Virus record (IMG/VR): IMGVR_UViG_3300038436_000169
Span: 1 to 41,428 of that record
DNA: 41,428 nucleotides
DNA from: a virus
Direction: 5' to 3' (one strand)
Under the pieces are notes generated by a model that was not told the DNA's origin, did no database searches, and was given only the letters and a program-made list of their open reading frames with translations. Within the stretch, counting starts at the first letter, position 1. Each line of letters starts with the position of its first letter. Shown here piece by piece: positions 1 to 7,486 of the stretch. Made by a program: the position numbers and the translations under genes.

Positions 1-99
1 CTGGAGCGTGTTTCGGGAGCAGAAGGCAGAGGAAACGGAGGTGGTGGAATGATTGAAAACATGAAGGAATTTAAAAGCTATATTTGGAAATTATATCAA
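1..99. repeat. Terminal direct repeat, left copy (circular closure)
   Basis: The first 99 bases are identical to the last 99 bases (41330-41428). An exact repeat of this length at both contig ends is typical of k-mer overlap in a circular assembly. The real molecule is therefore probably circular, or circularly permuted with terminal redundancy, with a unit length of 41,329 bp. It contains the end of the ParB-methyltransferase gene and the start of the next gene. Confidence 0.95.
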
Positions 100-102
100 T
101 AA
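49..102 (+). other. 17-codon ORF, probably the frameshifted 5' end of the next gene
   Basis: An ATG at 49 follows a good ribosome binding site (GGAGG at 37-41) and overlaps the stop of the methyltransferase gene, but reads only 17 codons to TAA at 100-102. The frame one base over is open from 65 and continues directly into the 110-781 ORF, which has no ribosome binding site of its own. Removing one A from the A4 run at 73-76 would join them into one protein with a continuous helix-like N-terminus. I infer a real or sequencing-derived one-base insertion. A genuine leader peptide is the alternative. Confidence 0.5.
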
Positions 103-109
103 TGCGGTC

Positions 110-781
110 TTGGGATTGGCAGAAAACTTTGCAACAAAACTTACATCAAAAGGGATTAATATTTTTCATGATGCAATCAATAAAGACATTGATACATCTC
201 AAATAGATAAATCAGAATACTTTCGCAAAAAGTTGGAAGATAAAGACTTTGAAAAAAGATGGTTTATAACAAAACCTAAATACTGTAATAAGCGATTTCC
301 TTGCGAACAGGCTATTAACCAAAGAGGAATTAATGGTTTGAAATGCAGTGATTGTATTTTTAAAAATAAAAAGGAGGAAGGGAAAATGGTAGAAAAAGAG
401 TTGGAAATGATTGATTTGTATATGGAATCAAGACGCGGGATTATTGGGAGTAATGCGCAAATACTATATCGGGTTCAGGAAACAAAAGGGCTTAAAAGCA
501 TTCTTATCACTATTTCAACAGAAATAACCAGTAAACTCGGGTGGTCGCACAAGGATAAAATCAAGGTTTTGACTGATTATTCCAATTTTGTGTTGCAAAA
601 AACCGAGCGTTTTGGATATAGCATTAACTTATCTGACAAAAAACGGGGTGTGATAAAGTTTGCTATCAAAAACCAACCTTTCAGCCGCGAAAATCAGGAT
701 ATTAAAGACTACCAAATCGACGGCGATGTCTTGAAATTCAGTGTTAAGCCTTTGGAAATCATTATACCCGAGGATAATTGA
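110..781 (+). CDS. Hypothetical protein, possibly 5'-frameshifted; Cys-containing N-terminal part
   Basis: Not recognised. The TTG at 110 is only a formal start with no Shine-Dalgarno; the natural start is probably ATG 49 in another frame. The N-terminal third has paired cysteines (C-x5-C, then CSDC) that could bind zinc. An internal ATG at 386 has a strong AAGGAGG at 371-377, so a 132-residue C-terminal product may be made separately. The C-terminal part alternates short beta-like stretches (ILITIST, VLKFSVKPLEIII), vaguely like a swapped-hairpin fold, but I assign no function. It lies between the methyltransferase and terminase genes and overlaps the next start by one base. Confidence 0.6.
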   Translation: MGLAENFATKLTSKGINIFHDAINKDIDTSQIDKSEYFRKKLEDKDFEKRWFITKPKYCNKRFPCEQAINQRGINGLKCSDCIFKNKKEEGKMVEKELEMIDLYMESRRGIIGSNAQILYRVQETKGLKSILITISTEITSKLGWSHKDKIKVLTDYSNFVLQKTERFGYSINLSDKKRGVIKFAIKNQPFSRENQDIKDYQIDGDVLKFSVKPLEIIIPEDN

Positions 782-984
782 TGGCTTCGTTAATAATGCC
801 AAGAGCGGTGGACTATATTACGGATACATACAAAAAGCCGCCCAAAGAACGTAAAAAAGAGTTGTCGGAATATGAAGAAACCATTGCTTCTTTTGTCGCT
901 ATGGACTTGCCCAGCGAGATTATGCGGATTAACCGTGATGATGAGATTGACGCTTGGATGGAAAAGGTATTACTTAAATTTTAG
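781..984 (+). CDS. Small hypothetical protein (67 aa)
   Basis: Starts at ATG 781, sharing the A of the upstream TGA, with GAGG about 8 bases upstream. A TTG immediately before gives a formally longer frame, but the ATG is the better start. The product is acidic to neutral and mostly helical, with a central KKPPKERKKEL stretch and a C-terminal DDEIDAWMEKVL helix. No domain is recognised. It belongs to the compact cluster leading into the terminase genes. Confidence 0.6.
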   Translation: MASLIMPRAVDYITDTYKKPPKERKKELSEYEETIASFVAMDLPSEIMRINRDDEIDAWMEKVLLKF

Positions 985-995
985 GGAGGATTGAG

Positions 996-1289
996 ATGAA
1001 ATTTGAAGAAATCGCAAAAGAAGTGCAAAAAGAAAGAGAATATCAGGAAAAGAAACACAAAGGAGATTTAGGGCATAATCATTCGTTGTTGGTATGGTTA
1101 GGGATAATTTCAAAATACAATGGCAAGTTATCGGATGCAGTTATAGAAAGTTATATTGGCGAAGTGTTTTCAGGAGATGATAATTACTTTGAAATTGACT
1201 TTGATAAAATAAAACACAGACTAATTCAAATTGCGGCTTTATGTTTTGCTGCTCTTGAAGATATCAATGACGATACGTCAACAAACTAA
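996..1289 (+). CDS. MazG-like small phage protein
   Basis: A 97-residue helical protein starting after AGGGAGG at 984-990. The N-terminal REYQEKKH followed by a His-containing turn and the C-terminal HRLIQIAALCFAALEDI resemble the small phage MazG-like nucleotide pyrophosphohydrolase relatives, which carry R-E-R-x2-Q near the start and an L-I-Q-V-A-A-x-A helix at the end. The full EExxE metal site of true MazG enzymes is not evident, so catalytic activity is uncertain. If active it would hydrolyse nucleoside triphosphates in the cytoplasm. Confidence 0.45.
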   Translation: MKFEEIAKEVQKEREYQEKKHKGDLGHNHSLLVWLGIISKYNGKLSDAVIESYIGEVFSGDDNYFEIDFDKIKHRLIQIAALCFAALEDINDDTSTN

Positions 1290-1334
1290 ATAGTTGGGGC
1301 AAAATTCGGGGAATACGAATCACGGATGGGGTGA

Positions 1335-1784
1335 ATGACACGAAAGAATAAGGCAACGGAGATAGCAAGGTCAATGTATCTGGCAATCACCAATGAATTT
1401 GAACACGAGTTCACGGAAGAAAAGATTATTAAAGAAATAAGGCTTCAGACAGGCAAGACCGTTCGGATTTCGACACTGCGAAAGTGGTGCACGGATTGGT
1501 CGGCGGATTGGCGGGAGGCTATTCTCCAGCGGGCAAAGCAAAGCGAGGTGTTGCGTTCAAGCGATGCGCTTACCGAATCCATCGAGAAGCTCGGGAAGAG
1601 CGCAGTCGGTAAGCTCGCCAAGCAGATGAACCGAAACGAGCTGGAGAATACCGAATTGATACGGATTATCGGGCTTGCGACCAAGCACAAAAACGGGAAA
1701 ACGGACAAATCCGAAGACGCGGAATTGATAGCTATGATAAATAACCGTCTTTCGGGTATGCGAGGGGAGAATGAAGAAAATTGA
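1335..1784 (+). CDS. Terminase small subunit-like protein (copy 1)
   Basis: A 149-residue protein directly upstream of the large terminase and overlapping it by 14 bases. The N-terminal half looks like a helix-turn-helix DNA-binding domain (EEKIIKEIRLQTGKTVRIS then LRKWCTDW). A basic helical oligomerisation-like segment (SIEKLGKSAVGKLAKQMNR) follows, then a charged tail. Position and architecture suggest the subunit that recognises the packaging site. A second protein with the same layout lies at 39527, so which one is the true packaging subunit is open. Confidence 0.65.
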   Translation: MTRKNKATEIARSMYLAITNEFEHEFTEEKIIKEIRLQTGKTVRISTLRKWCTDWSADWREAILQRAKQSEVLRSSDALTESIEKLGKSAVGKLAKQMNRNELENTELIRIIGLATKHKNGKTDKSEDAELIAMINNRLSGMRGENEEN

Positions 1785-3303
1785 CATCGAAATTGATTAT
1801 CAAATCTGTGTAAATATTATTGAAACGATGTTTTGCATCCTGACAAAATCAACAGACCACGGTATCGTCCGTTTTCATACCGTGCCTTTTGTCCTGCGTC
1901 CTTATCAGAAGCAGTTGTTGAAAGACCTGTTTAACACCATGAAAGCAGGCAAATACGTCCAGATTGAGAAATCCACCCAGATGGGTATCTCTTGGCTGAT
2001 GTGCGCACTTATCACCGTTTTCCTGCTTTTCGGGAAAAACGAGATGATGATTATTTTGGGGAAGAAAGAGGACTTTATCGACAAAACAATGAAACGCGGA
2101 CAGCATAACCCAAACACTTTGATGGGTAAAATTAAATTCATGCTGGCAAATCTCCGCGACAAAGGTATGAAAGGATATGCCCAAAAATATATCAGAACCA
2201 AATTCCTGCATATTCAAAATACCTTATTTGAAAATATCCTTGACGGAGAATCATCGAACGCGGACGCATCACGTGGCGGTAGCTACACCAAAGCCTTTTG
2301 GGACGAGGCGGCGTTTACAGACAACTCCGAAGACGTTCTCTCGGCGCTTACATCAGGAGACCGCTCGGGTTGGCTTTGTATGTTCAGTTCAGTCAATTTG
2401 CGCAATCCCAACAATGCGTTTTATAAAAATCGGTGCGCAATTCAAAGCGGTGAAATAGCAGATGCTTGGCGAATACTACGGGTGCATTGGAGCTCGTATT
2501 TTGACAAGGCGTGGTATGAATTTCAATGTAAAAAACTCGGTAATGACCCGCTACGTATCGCTCAGGAGCTCGACATCAATTATGACGGTCCTAAAAACGG
2601 ACTCATATTTTACAACTTCAACGACACAAACTATGCGGATGTCCGATTTGACAACGCTATCCGAAACAGCACCGTTTTGTCGTTTGACTTCGGTATCTCG
2701 GACTTGACGACGGGAGTGGTCATTCAATACCGATGGAATGCGCGCGATAGCAAACACGAGTTTTATGTGGTGGATTCGTTTGTGTTGTTCAATGTCCCGT
2801 TTCGCCTTATCTGGAACGCCATTCTTGAAACGGATAAAAACAAGCTCGCTTTTTTCATGATGGAGATTGAGGCTTCCACCAAACCGAAATATTTTGAGAC
2901 TTTCAGGCGGTTTATGGAGGGACATAATACACACCGCTATCATCATACCAACATCACCGGAGACCCATCAGCAAAGAACCGCAGTATCGAAAGCGGACGA
3001 GGGATTGCCGACCTCATAGAGCAGGATAATCATTTTCATTACTGGGTAAACCCCATTGGTGACAAGGAAGACGATATTCTCTCCTGTATCCGCGGGTGGC
3101 AACCAAATATCAAAATCAATAATGAGCTCACAGAAATGCGGGATATGATAGGCGGGTGGCAATACGATATGAATAAAGACGATGTTCCCATCCGTGTCGG
3201 ACACAATGAACACTCGCACCTTGGCGACGCATTCAAATACGGAATGAACTGGTATATAGAGGAATTATTTGGTGGCGTTACAATGTATTTCGCAAAAAAT
3301 TGA
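1771..3303 (+). CDS. terL: Terminase large subunit
   Basis: DNA-packaging motor, 510 residues, of usual length. The N-terminal ATPase has a deviant Walker A loop (EKSTQMGIS, residues 66-74) and a Walker B with catalytic Glu (FWDEAAF, D178-E179). The C-terminal RNase H-like nuclease shows the expected acids: SFDFG (D306), GDPSA (D398) and HLGDAFKYG (D486). It would use ATP hydrolysis to drive DNA into the prohead through the portal and cut concatemers. Start ATG 1771 lies inside the small subunit gene, suggesting translational coupling. Confidence 0.93.
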   Translation: MKKIDIEIDYQICVNIIETMFCILTKSTDHGIVRFHTVPFVLRPYQKQLLKDLFNTMKAGKYVQIEKSTQMGISWLMCALITVFLLFGKNEMMIILGKKEDFIDKTMKRGQHNPNTLMGKIKFMLANLRDKGMKGYAQKYIRTKFLHIQNTLFENILDGESSNADASRGGSYTKAFWDEAAFTDNSEDVLSALTSGDRSGWLCMFSSVNLRNPNNAFYKNRCAIQSGEIADAWRILRVHWSSYFDKAWYEFQCKKLGNDPLRIAQELDINYDGPKNGLIFYNFNDTNYADVRFDNAIRNSTVLSFDFGISDLTTGVVIQYRWNARDSKHEFYVVDSFVLFNVPFRLIWNAILETDKNKLAFFMMEIEASTKPKYFETFRRFMEGHNTHRYHHTNITGDPSAKNRSIESGRGIADLIEQDNHFHYWVNPIGDKEDDILSCIRGWQPNIKINNELTEMRDMIGGWQYDMNKDDVPIRVGHNEHSHLGDAFKYGMNWYIEELFGGVTMYFAKN

Positions 3304-3306
3304 GCT

Positions 3307-3320
3307 CATTTTGATGTATA
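3307..3320 (+). promoter_or_regulatory. Repeated motif TTTTGATGTATA upstream of portal
   Basis: CATTTTGATGTATA lies in the 37-base gap between terL and portal. The same 12-mer core is in the intergenic spaces at 9691 and 15438. It ends about 20 bases before the portal ATG, a position suited to a promoter-like element recognised by a phage-modified polymerase or to a regulator site. Function is inferred from recurrence and position only. Confidence 0.45.
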
Positions 3321-3340
3321 CCATATCACAGGAGTAAACT

Positions 3341-4672
3341 ATGGATGAAATTAAGCAAATTCCGGACGTGAAAAACAAGCTGTATAAAGACATGAACGAT
3401 TTTTGGAAGCTGTCTTTACTTTCTTATGAGGGTGGGAAAAAGTATATTGAGGGCAATATTACAAAACATTCAAGAGAATCATCAAATAAGTATCAAAGAC
3501 GGGTTGAGCAGGCTTTCAATATCAATTTTACACAAAAATTCGTTCAGATATTGACTTCGTTCATTTCGCAAGGTGTGGTTCGTCAAATCGATATTGGCGA
3601 GGGAAAAGACAATTATTTGGATAAAATCGACTTCTTTCGGACGGCAAAGAGCTTTTTCACCAGAAGGCTGGAAGAATACCTCTTAACTGGCGACTGCCTC
3701 GCGGTTGCAGACGCTTACGAAAACGAACGGGCTTTTCTTCATAACGTCAACGTGCTCAATATTATGGACTGGAAAACCAATGGACGCGGGTATGAATATG
3801 TGGACGTTTGGATTGGCGAACAGGTTATCCGCTATACAAAAGATGAAATAAAGATAGCGGATATACCAAGCTACAATCAGGCGACGGCGACATTTAAAGA
3901 ACCCAAGCCAAACGCAATCCAAATGCTTCCGATTGTATCGGCAAACGGTTTTCTTACCCCGATGCCAGCATACTTCCGAGATGCCATCTATCTTTGCCGC
4001 AATATCTTTTTGCAGATGAACTCCATCGCGTTTCAATACACCGAAAACAACTTCGCCATCCTTGCGCACCCGATGAGAAAAACATTCGGGAAAACCGAGC
4101 CTGCGGATAAAGACTACAATGATTTTGACCCGCACGATTTATCCCATATCGTTATGCCAGACAAAGATTCTCCACTACCCTCTTGGATAACTCAAAATAC
4201 CGACCATCTTGCTGGTAATCTTGAGTTTGTCGTTCAGCAAGTTAAATGGCTGATGTCTATGCTCAACATTTACAACACGGAAAGCGGAAACCTTTCTGGA
4301 GACGCAAAAAGCTATGACTACAGTCTGATGGTCGGCGTTCTGAAGGAAGTATCCAAAGTGATGCAGGAGTTTGAAATTAACTGTTGGTGGATGATGGCGC
4401 AATACGATGCAAAGATTAGAAACAACTGGGAGAAAATCGTTATTCAATATCCTACCGAGTTTGACGTAAAGGCTCTTAAAACCAAGCTGGACGAGTTTGC
4501 GCTCCTGTTCAACTGGGATATTTCGGATACATTCAATAAAGAAATACGCAAGCAGGTAGCAGAGCTCTACATCCGAAATGATGAAAAGCAACAGGCTATT
4601 TTTAAAGAAATTGATACCGCAACAGAACCCGAGGGACTTTTTGAAAAAGAAGGTGAAAATTTAGAGGAATAA
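3341..4672 (+). CDS. Portal protein
   Basis: A 443-residue protein between terL and the scaffold/capsid genes, the standard portal position. It begins with an alpha/beta region containing QAFNINFTQKFVQILTSFISQG, typical of portal N-termini, and has a long helical segment near residues 300-350 (FVVQQVKWLMSMLNIYN) matching the portal stem/crown region. Twelve copies would form the DNA channel at one capsid vertex and dock the terminase. The start follows CAGGAG at 3330. No lineage-specific motif pins it to a named portal family. Confidence 0.82.
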   Translation: MDEIKQIPDVKNKLYKDMNDFWKLSLLSYEGGKKYIEGNITKHSRESSNKYQRRVEQAFNINFTQKFVQILTSFISQGVVRQIDIGEGKDNYLDKIDFFRTAKSFFTRRLEEYLLTGDCLAVADAYENERAFLHNVNVLNIMDWKTNGRGYEYVDVWIGEQVIRYTKDEIKIADIPSYNQATATFKEPKPNAIQMLPIVSANGFLTPMPAYFRDAIYLCRNIFLQMNSIAFQYTENNFAILAHPMRKTFGKTEPADKDYNDFDPHDLSHIVMPDKDSPLPSWITQNTDHLAGNLEFVVQQVKWLMSMLNIYNTESGNLSGDAKSYDYSLMVGVLKEVSKVMQEFEINCWWMMAQYDAKIRNNWEKIVIQYPTEFDVKALKTKLDEFALLFNWDISDTFNKEIRKQVAELYIRNDEKQQAIFKEIDTATEPEGLFEKEGENLEE

Positions 4673-4684
4673 AAGGAGGAAACT

Positions 4685-4978
4685 ATGCCACCGTCACCAC
4701 AGCCGCAAGCGGCAAGAACAGAAGATTTAGATTTTGGAGAAGCGTTGAGATTTTGTAAAAATGGGTATGCAATCCAAAGAAAAGGTTGGAACGGGAAAGG
4801 TTTAACCGTTCTCTATCAGGAGCCAACCCCTGAAAGCAAGATGACGTTGCCCTATTTGTTTATGGAATATCCGCTCAACCATCCTGTTTACCCAGATGGT
4901 TGCCGTGTTCCGTGGCTTGCAAGTCAAACCGACCTGCTGGCAAACGATTGGTGTATCGTTACAGAAAACAATAATTAG
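4685..4978 (+). CDS. Tad2-like anti-Thoeris protein (DUF2829)
   Basis: A 97-residue protein with clear DUF2829 hallmarks: FGEALRFCKNG near residue 17, then RKGWNGKG, a PYLFME strand and the C-terminal PWLASQTDLLANDWCIV. This family includes Tad2, which binds and sequesters cyclic-ADP-ribose-type signals made by Thoeris TIR proteins and so blocks that abortive defence. The family match is seen; the activity is inferred from the family. It sits between portal and scaffold in the head operon, with AAGGAGG at 4674-4680. A short proline/alanine-rich N-terminus precedes the domain. Confidence 0.82.
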   Translation: MPPSPQPQAARTEDLDFGEALRFCKNGYAIQRKGWNGKGLTVLYQEPTPESKMTLPYLFMEYPLNHPVYPDGCRVPWLASQTDLLANDWCIVTENNN

Positions 4979-4987
4979 GAGGAAAAA

Positions 4988-5779
4988 ATGAAGAAGTATT
5001 TACCCTTTCGGTTTGGAATTTTGTCGCTGTTTGTAATTGCAATTCTTTTGTTTGTTACCATGAGCGGTTTTGCAAATACGCCAGACGGGTCTTCTGGAGC
5101 TCCCGCAACACCAGGCGGAACTGGAACAACGCCAGCTGGTAGTCCGCCAACCAATCCGCCACCGCAACCACCCGACATCAACGCGATTGTTTCCAAATCC
5201 CGTAAGGATTATTTGGAAGAACTTGGAGCGGAAAGCGAAGATGATTTGAAAAAGGCGCTGGAGGCTTATAAAAAGCAACAGAAAACCAAGCCAAAGAAAG
5301 CCACTAAAAACGGCGATGGAGACGAGGGAAATCAAGAACCTGACGATAGCGAAGCCCAAGCCAAAATTAAGGCTTTGGAAGAGGAAAACTCCAAAAAAGA
5401 CCTCGCAATACGGCAATCAAAAATTGAAAATGCGGTCTTCAAAGCGGTTGCGGACATCAAGCACCAGCTCCACGACAAAGACCTGTTTGCAAGGTTGATT
5501 ATGGAAGCGGTGGACTTGGATAAGAACGGCGATGTCTTTATCAAGAACTCTGAAGGGAAGCCGCTCTTGAATGATAAGGGCAATCGCAAAACTATTGCCG
5601 AATACATCACTCAGATGCTTGAGGAAAAGAAGTATCTCATCGCCAACAGCGTTACCGGCGGAGCGGGACTTCCACCTTCGGGTAATGCGGGGCTGGATGG
5701 TGGGAATACCAAACCAACAACAACAAAAGCGTTAGTTTCGGATTGGTTGAAAAAATCAGAACAAAATATGAATAAATAA
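4988..5779 (+). CDS. Putative capsid scaffold protein with signal-like hydrophobic N-terminus
   Basis: A 263-residue protein directly upstream of the capsid gene. Residues about 40-260 look like a scaffold: low complexity, highly charged, with coiled-coil-prone stretches around KALEEENSKKDLAIRQ and a hydrophilic C-terminus. The first 30 residues are MKKYLPFRFG followed by a hydrophobic run (ILSLFVIAILLFVT) and an ANA-like small-residue end, which looks like a signal peptide or membrane anchor. A Pro/Gly/Thr linker follows. Scaffolds are normally soluble, so the N-terminus is odd. The start at ATG 4988 has AGGAGG at 4978-4983. Confidence 0.65.
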   Translation: MKKYLPFRFGILSLFVIAILLFVTMSGFANTPDGSSGAPATPGGTGTTPAGSPPTNPPPQPPDINAIVSKSRKDYLEELGAESEDDLKKALEAYKKQQKTKPKKATKNGDGDEGNQEPDDSEAQAKIKALEEENSKKDLAIRQSKIENAVFKAVADIKHQLHDKDLFARLIMEAVDLDKNGDVFIKNSEGKPLLNDKGNRKTIAEYITQMLEEKKYLIANSVTGGAGLPPSGNAGLDGGNTKPTTTKALVSDWLKKSEQNMNK

Positions 5780-5791
5780 GGAGGCTATTCT

Positions 5792-6886
5792 ATGCCCGTA
5801 ATTGAAGAAGGTGCGGTTACATCGTTTGATGTTCCTTCAAATAAACTGGATATATCTAACCAGTTTTATAAATTGGAACATCCCGAAACACCGTTTTATA
5901 ACAAAATTTCTGTTGGAGACAAATTGGTTAGCGATACCGCTAAGTGGTTAGAAGATGGCTTGTATCCCGCCGGAACAAAACTATCCGCCGCATACACTGC
6001 AGCCGGCGGTTCTATAACCGTAGTTAGCACACAGGGTATTCGCGTGGATATGATTTTGCAGATTGAAGATTCAACCTACAAGGTTACCGCAATTAACAGA
6101 ACAACCAAAGTTGTTACCATCGCAATCGTTGCAAATGATGCAAATCACGCATCTGGAAAGGCTGTTAATTTCTTAAACACTGCTCGCATTCAGGGCGCAA
6201 GCGGTCAAGAATCCGACTATACCCCTGAAGAATGGGTTGAAAACTATACCCAAATTGTTGACGATTTTGTTTCTGTAACAGGAACACAACAAGTTATTGA
6301 ACGCTATGCGGGGAATCCTGATTTGCTTGCAGATATGGTTGACAAAAAGCTCAAACGGATTGTATTCAATCTTGCTCGTGCTCTTTTTGCTAACCCACGG
6401 GTCAAAGCGGCAAACAAAACCGAAGCGTCTATTGCTGGTGGCGTTGACTTCTTTACAACTCTTCGCGGTTATGCTCCTGCAGCGAGCGCTTTCTCAACCG
6501 ACAATTTTGATGCTTTTCTTTTTGAGATGTCTCAGGTTCGAGGCGCGGCAGTCTCTGAAGCGTGGATGAATCCATCTGAAATGTCCAATTTTATCAGTCT
6601 TCACGCAGACAAACTCATCGTTGACCGTGGCGATGAAAAGGCTGGAAGAGTGATTAAGAGCTACATATCAAAATATGGCTTTGAAGTCAATTTGAATATG
6701 GACTCTTCTATCCCTGTCAAAAAGATTTTCATTGCGCAACCTTCTATGGTTCGTATCAGACCGCTTCGCCCGATTGTGATGGAAAATCTTCGCAATGACG
6801 GCGATAACAAAAAAGCGGACATCCGCGGTGAATTGACCTTTGAAATTAACCCCAGTAATCGCTTGGGTTGTTTCAAGGTTGCGTAA
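5792..6886 (+). CDS. Major capsid protein (SU10-type, DUF5309-like)
   Basis: A 364-residue HK97-fold candidate. The N-terminal FYKLEHPETPFYNKISVGD and WLEDGLYPAGTKL, the central QIVDDFVSVTGTQQ, and late LNPS/MVRIRPLRP-like strands match the phage SU10/DUF5309 capsid family, where the TPFYxKI and VSGTQ-type motifs recur. An inserted beta domain lies near residues 70-115 (small Ig-like or I-domain-like stretch with VTAINRTTKVVTI). It would form the icosahedral shell. AAGGAGG at 5779-5785 sets the start, and the scaffold precedes it directly. Confidence 0.85.
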   Translation: MPVIEEGAVTSFDVPSNKLDISNQFYKLEHPETPFYNKISVGDKLVSDTAKWLEDGLYPAGTKLSAAYTAAGGSITVVSTQGIRVDMILQIEDSTYKVTAINRTTKVVTIAIVANDANHASGKAVNFLNTARIQGASGQESDYTPEEWVENYTQIVDDFVSVTGTQQVIERYAGNPDLLADMVDKKLKRIVFNLARALFANPRVKAANKTEASIAGGVDFFTTLRGYAPAASAFSTDNFDAFLFEMSQVRGAAVSEAWMNPSEMSNFISLHADKLIVDRGDEKAGRVIKSYISKYGFEVNLNMDSSIPVKKIFIAQPSMVRIRPLRPIVMENLRNDGDNKKADIRGELTFEINPSNRLGCFKVA

Positions 6887-6895
6887 AGTAAAAAA

Positions 6896-6946
6896 AGTCG
6901 TCGACGACACTTTATTTCAATCATTTTACATTTGTCGTCGACGACA
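6896..6946. repeat. Pair of perfect palindromes GTCGTCGACGAC
   Basis: Two copies of the 12-base palindrome GTCGTCGACGAC lie at 6897-6908 and 6934-6945, with the second extended to the 14-base palindrome TGTCGTCGACGACA. They are spaced 37 bases apart in the AT-rich gap after the capsid gene. Each is a candidate dimer-binding operator or partition site. Because each is self-complementary, the two could also pair as one 13-bp RNA stem with a loop of about 24 bases. No T-run follows, so a normal terminator is unlikely. A related split site is at 24831. Confidence 0.7.
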
Positions 6947-6970
6947 CGTTGTTAAGAATAAGGAGGAAGT

Positions 6971-7132
6971 ATGAAACATCAATTACTGAACAACAAAAAA
7001 GAGATTATTGTGAATGGTGAGATTTTTGAGGCTGATAAAAACGGGTTTGTGGACTTGCCTGTTGAAACCAAAAATGTCGATTGCCAGCCTTATAAGGAAA
7101 AGCCAGTCGACAAAACCAAAGATGACAAGTGA
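6971..7132 (+). CDS. Small hypothetical structural-operon protein (53 aa)
   Basis: ATG 6971 follows AAGGAGGAAG, a strong ribosome binding site, and the frame runs 53 codons to TGA at 7130. The product is hydrophilic (for example IIVNGEIFEADKNGFVDLP) with one short beta-like segment. Its position right after the capsid gene is where small decoration or capsid-accessory proteins are common, but no motif supports that assignment. A terminator-like hairpin follows immediately. The small protein at 15864 is similar only in size and position. Confidence 0.6.
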   Translation: MKHQLLNNKKEIIVNGEIFEADKNGFVDLPVETKNVDCQPYKEKPVDKTKDDK

Positions 7133-7138
7133 CATATT

Positions 7139-7172
7139 GGCGGGGTCTCCCCGCCGTCTTTATTTTTATTAT
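7139..7172 (+). terminator. Rho-independent terminator
   Basis: GGCGGGG-TCT-CCCCGCC forms a 7-bp G/C stem (7139-7155) with a three-base loop, followed by GTCTTTATTTTTATTATTT. Two other hairpins in the genome (17903 and about 31801) end in closely similar CCGTCTT(T)ATT tails. It could end or attenuate capsid transcripts before the connector genes. Confidence 0.75.
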
Positions 7173-7186
7173 TTAAGGAGTTCCCT

Positions 7187-7477
7187 ATGCTTATAACGAC
7201 CGATGACCTTCACTTGCTTATAACGGAAGAACAGAAGCAAGCTATCCAACCCGAATTGGTAGCCATCATCGCGGGGGTTAAATCAATCGCTTTTTCATAT
7301 ATGAGTTTCACAGAAGACGACCTTGAGGGTTCTGCGCTTATCGATTTCCGAAACATCGTCATTTGGGAATCGGAAGCGCGGTATCTGTTCCGAAATACCG
7401 AAACCGCTCTCCGTCCGCCGCACGGCAATAAATTCTTCTCTGCGGACGCATACGAGATTTGGAAAATGTATTTGTAA
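7187..7477 (+). CDS. Putative head-tail connector protein
   Basis: A 96-residue protein between capsid and minor head protein, the place for the first head-tail connector (HK97 gp6-type or DUF1320-type). It has the expected small helical content: an N-terminal ITTDDLHLLIT segment, a central helix EDDLEGSALIDFRNIVIWESEARYL (split by a turn) and a C-terminal SADAYEIWKMYL helix. Assignment rests on position, size and helix pattern rather than a definite motif. It starts after AAGGAG at 7175-7180. Confidence 0.5.
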   Translation: MLITTDDLHLLITEEQKQAIQPELVAIIAGVKSIAFSYMSFTEDDLEGSALIDFRNIVIWESEARYLFRNTETALRPPHGNKFFSADAYEIWKMYL

Positions 7478-7486
7478 GGACTAAAT

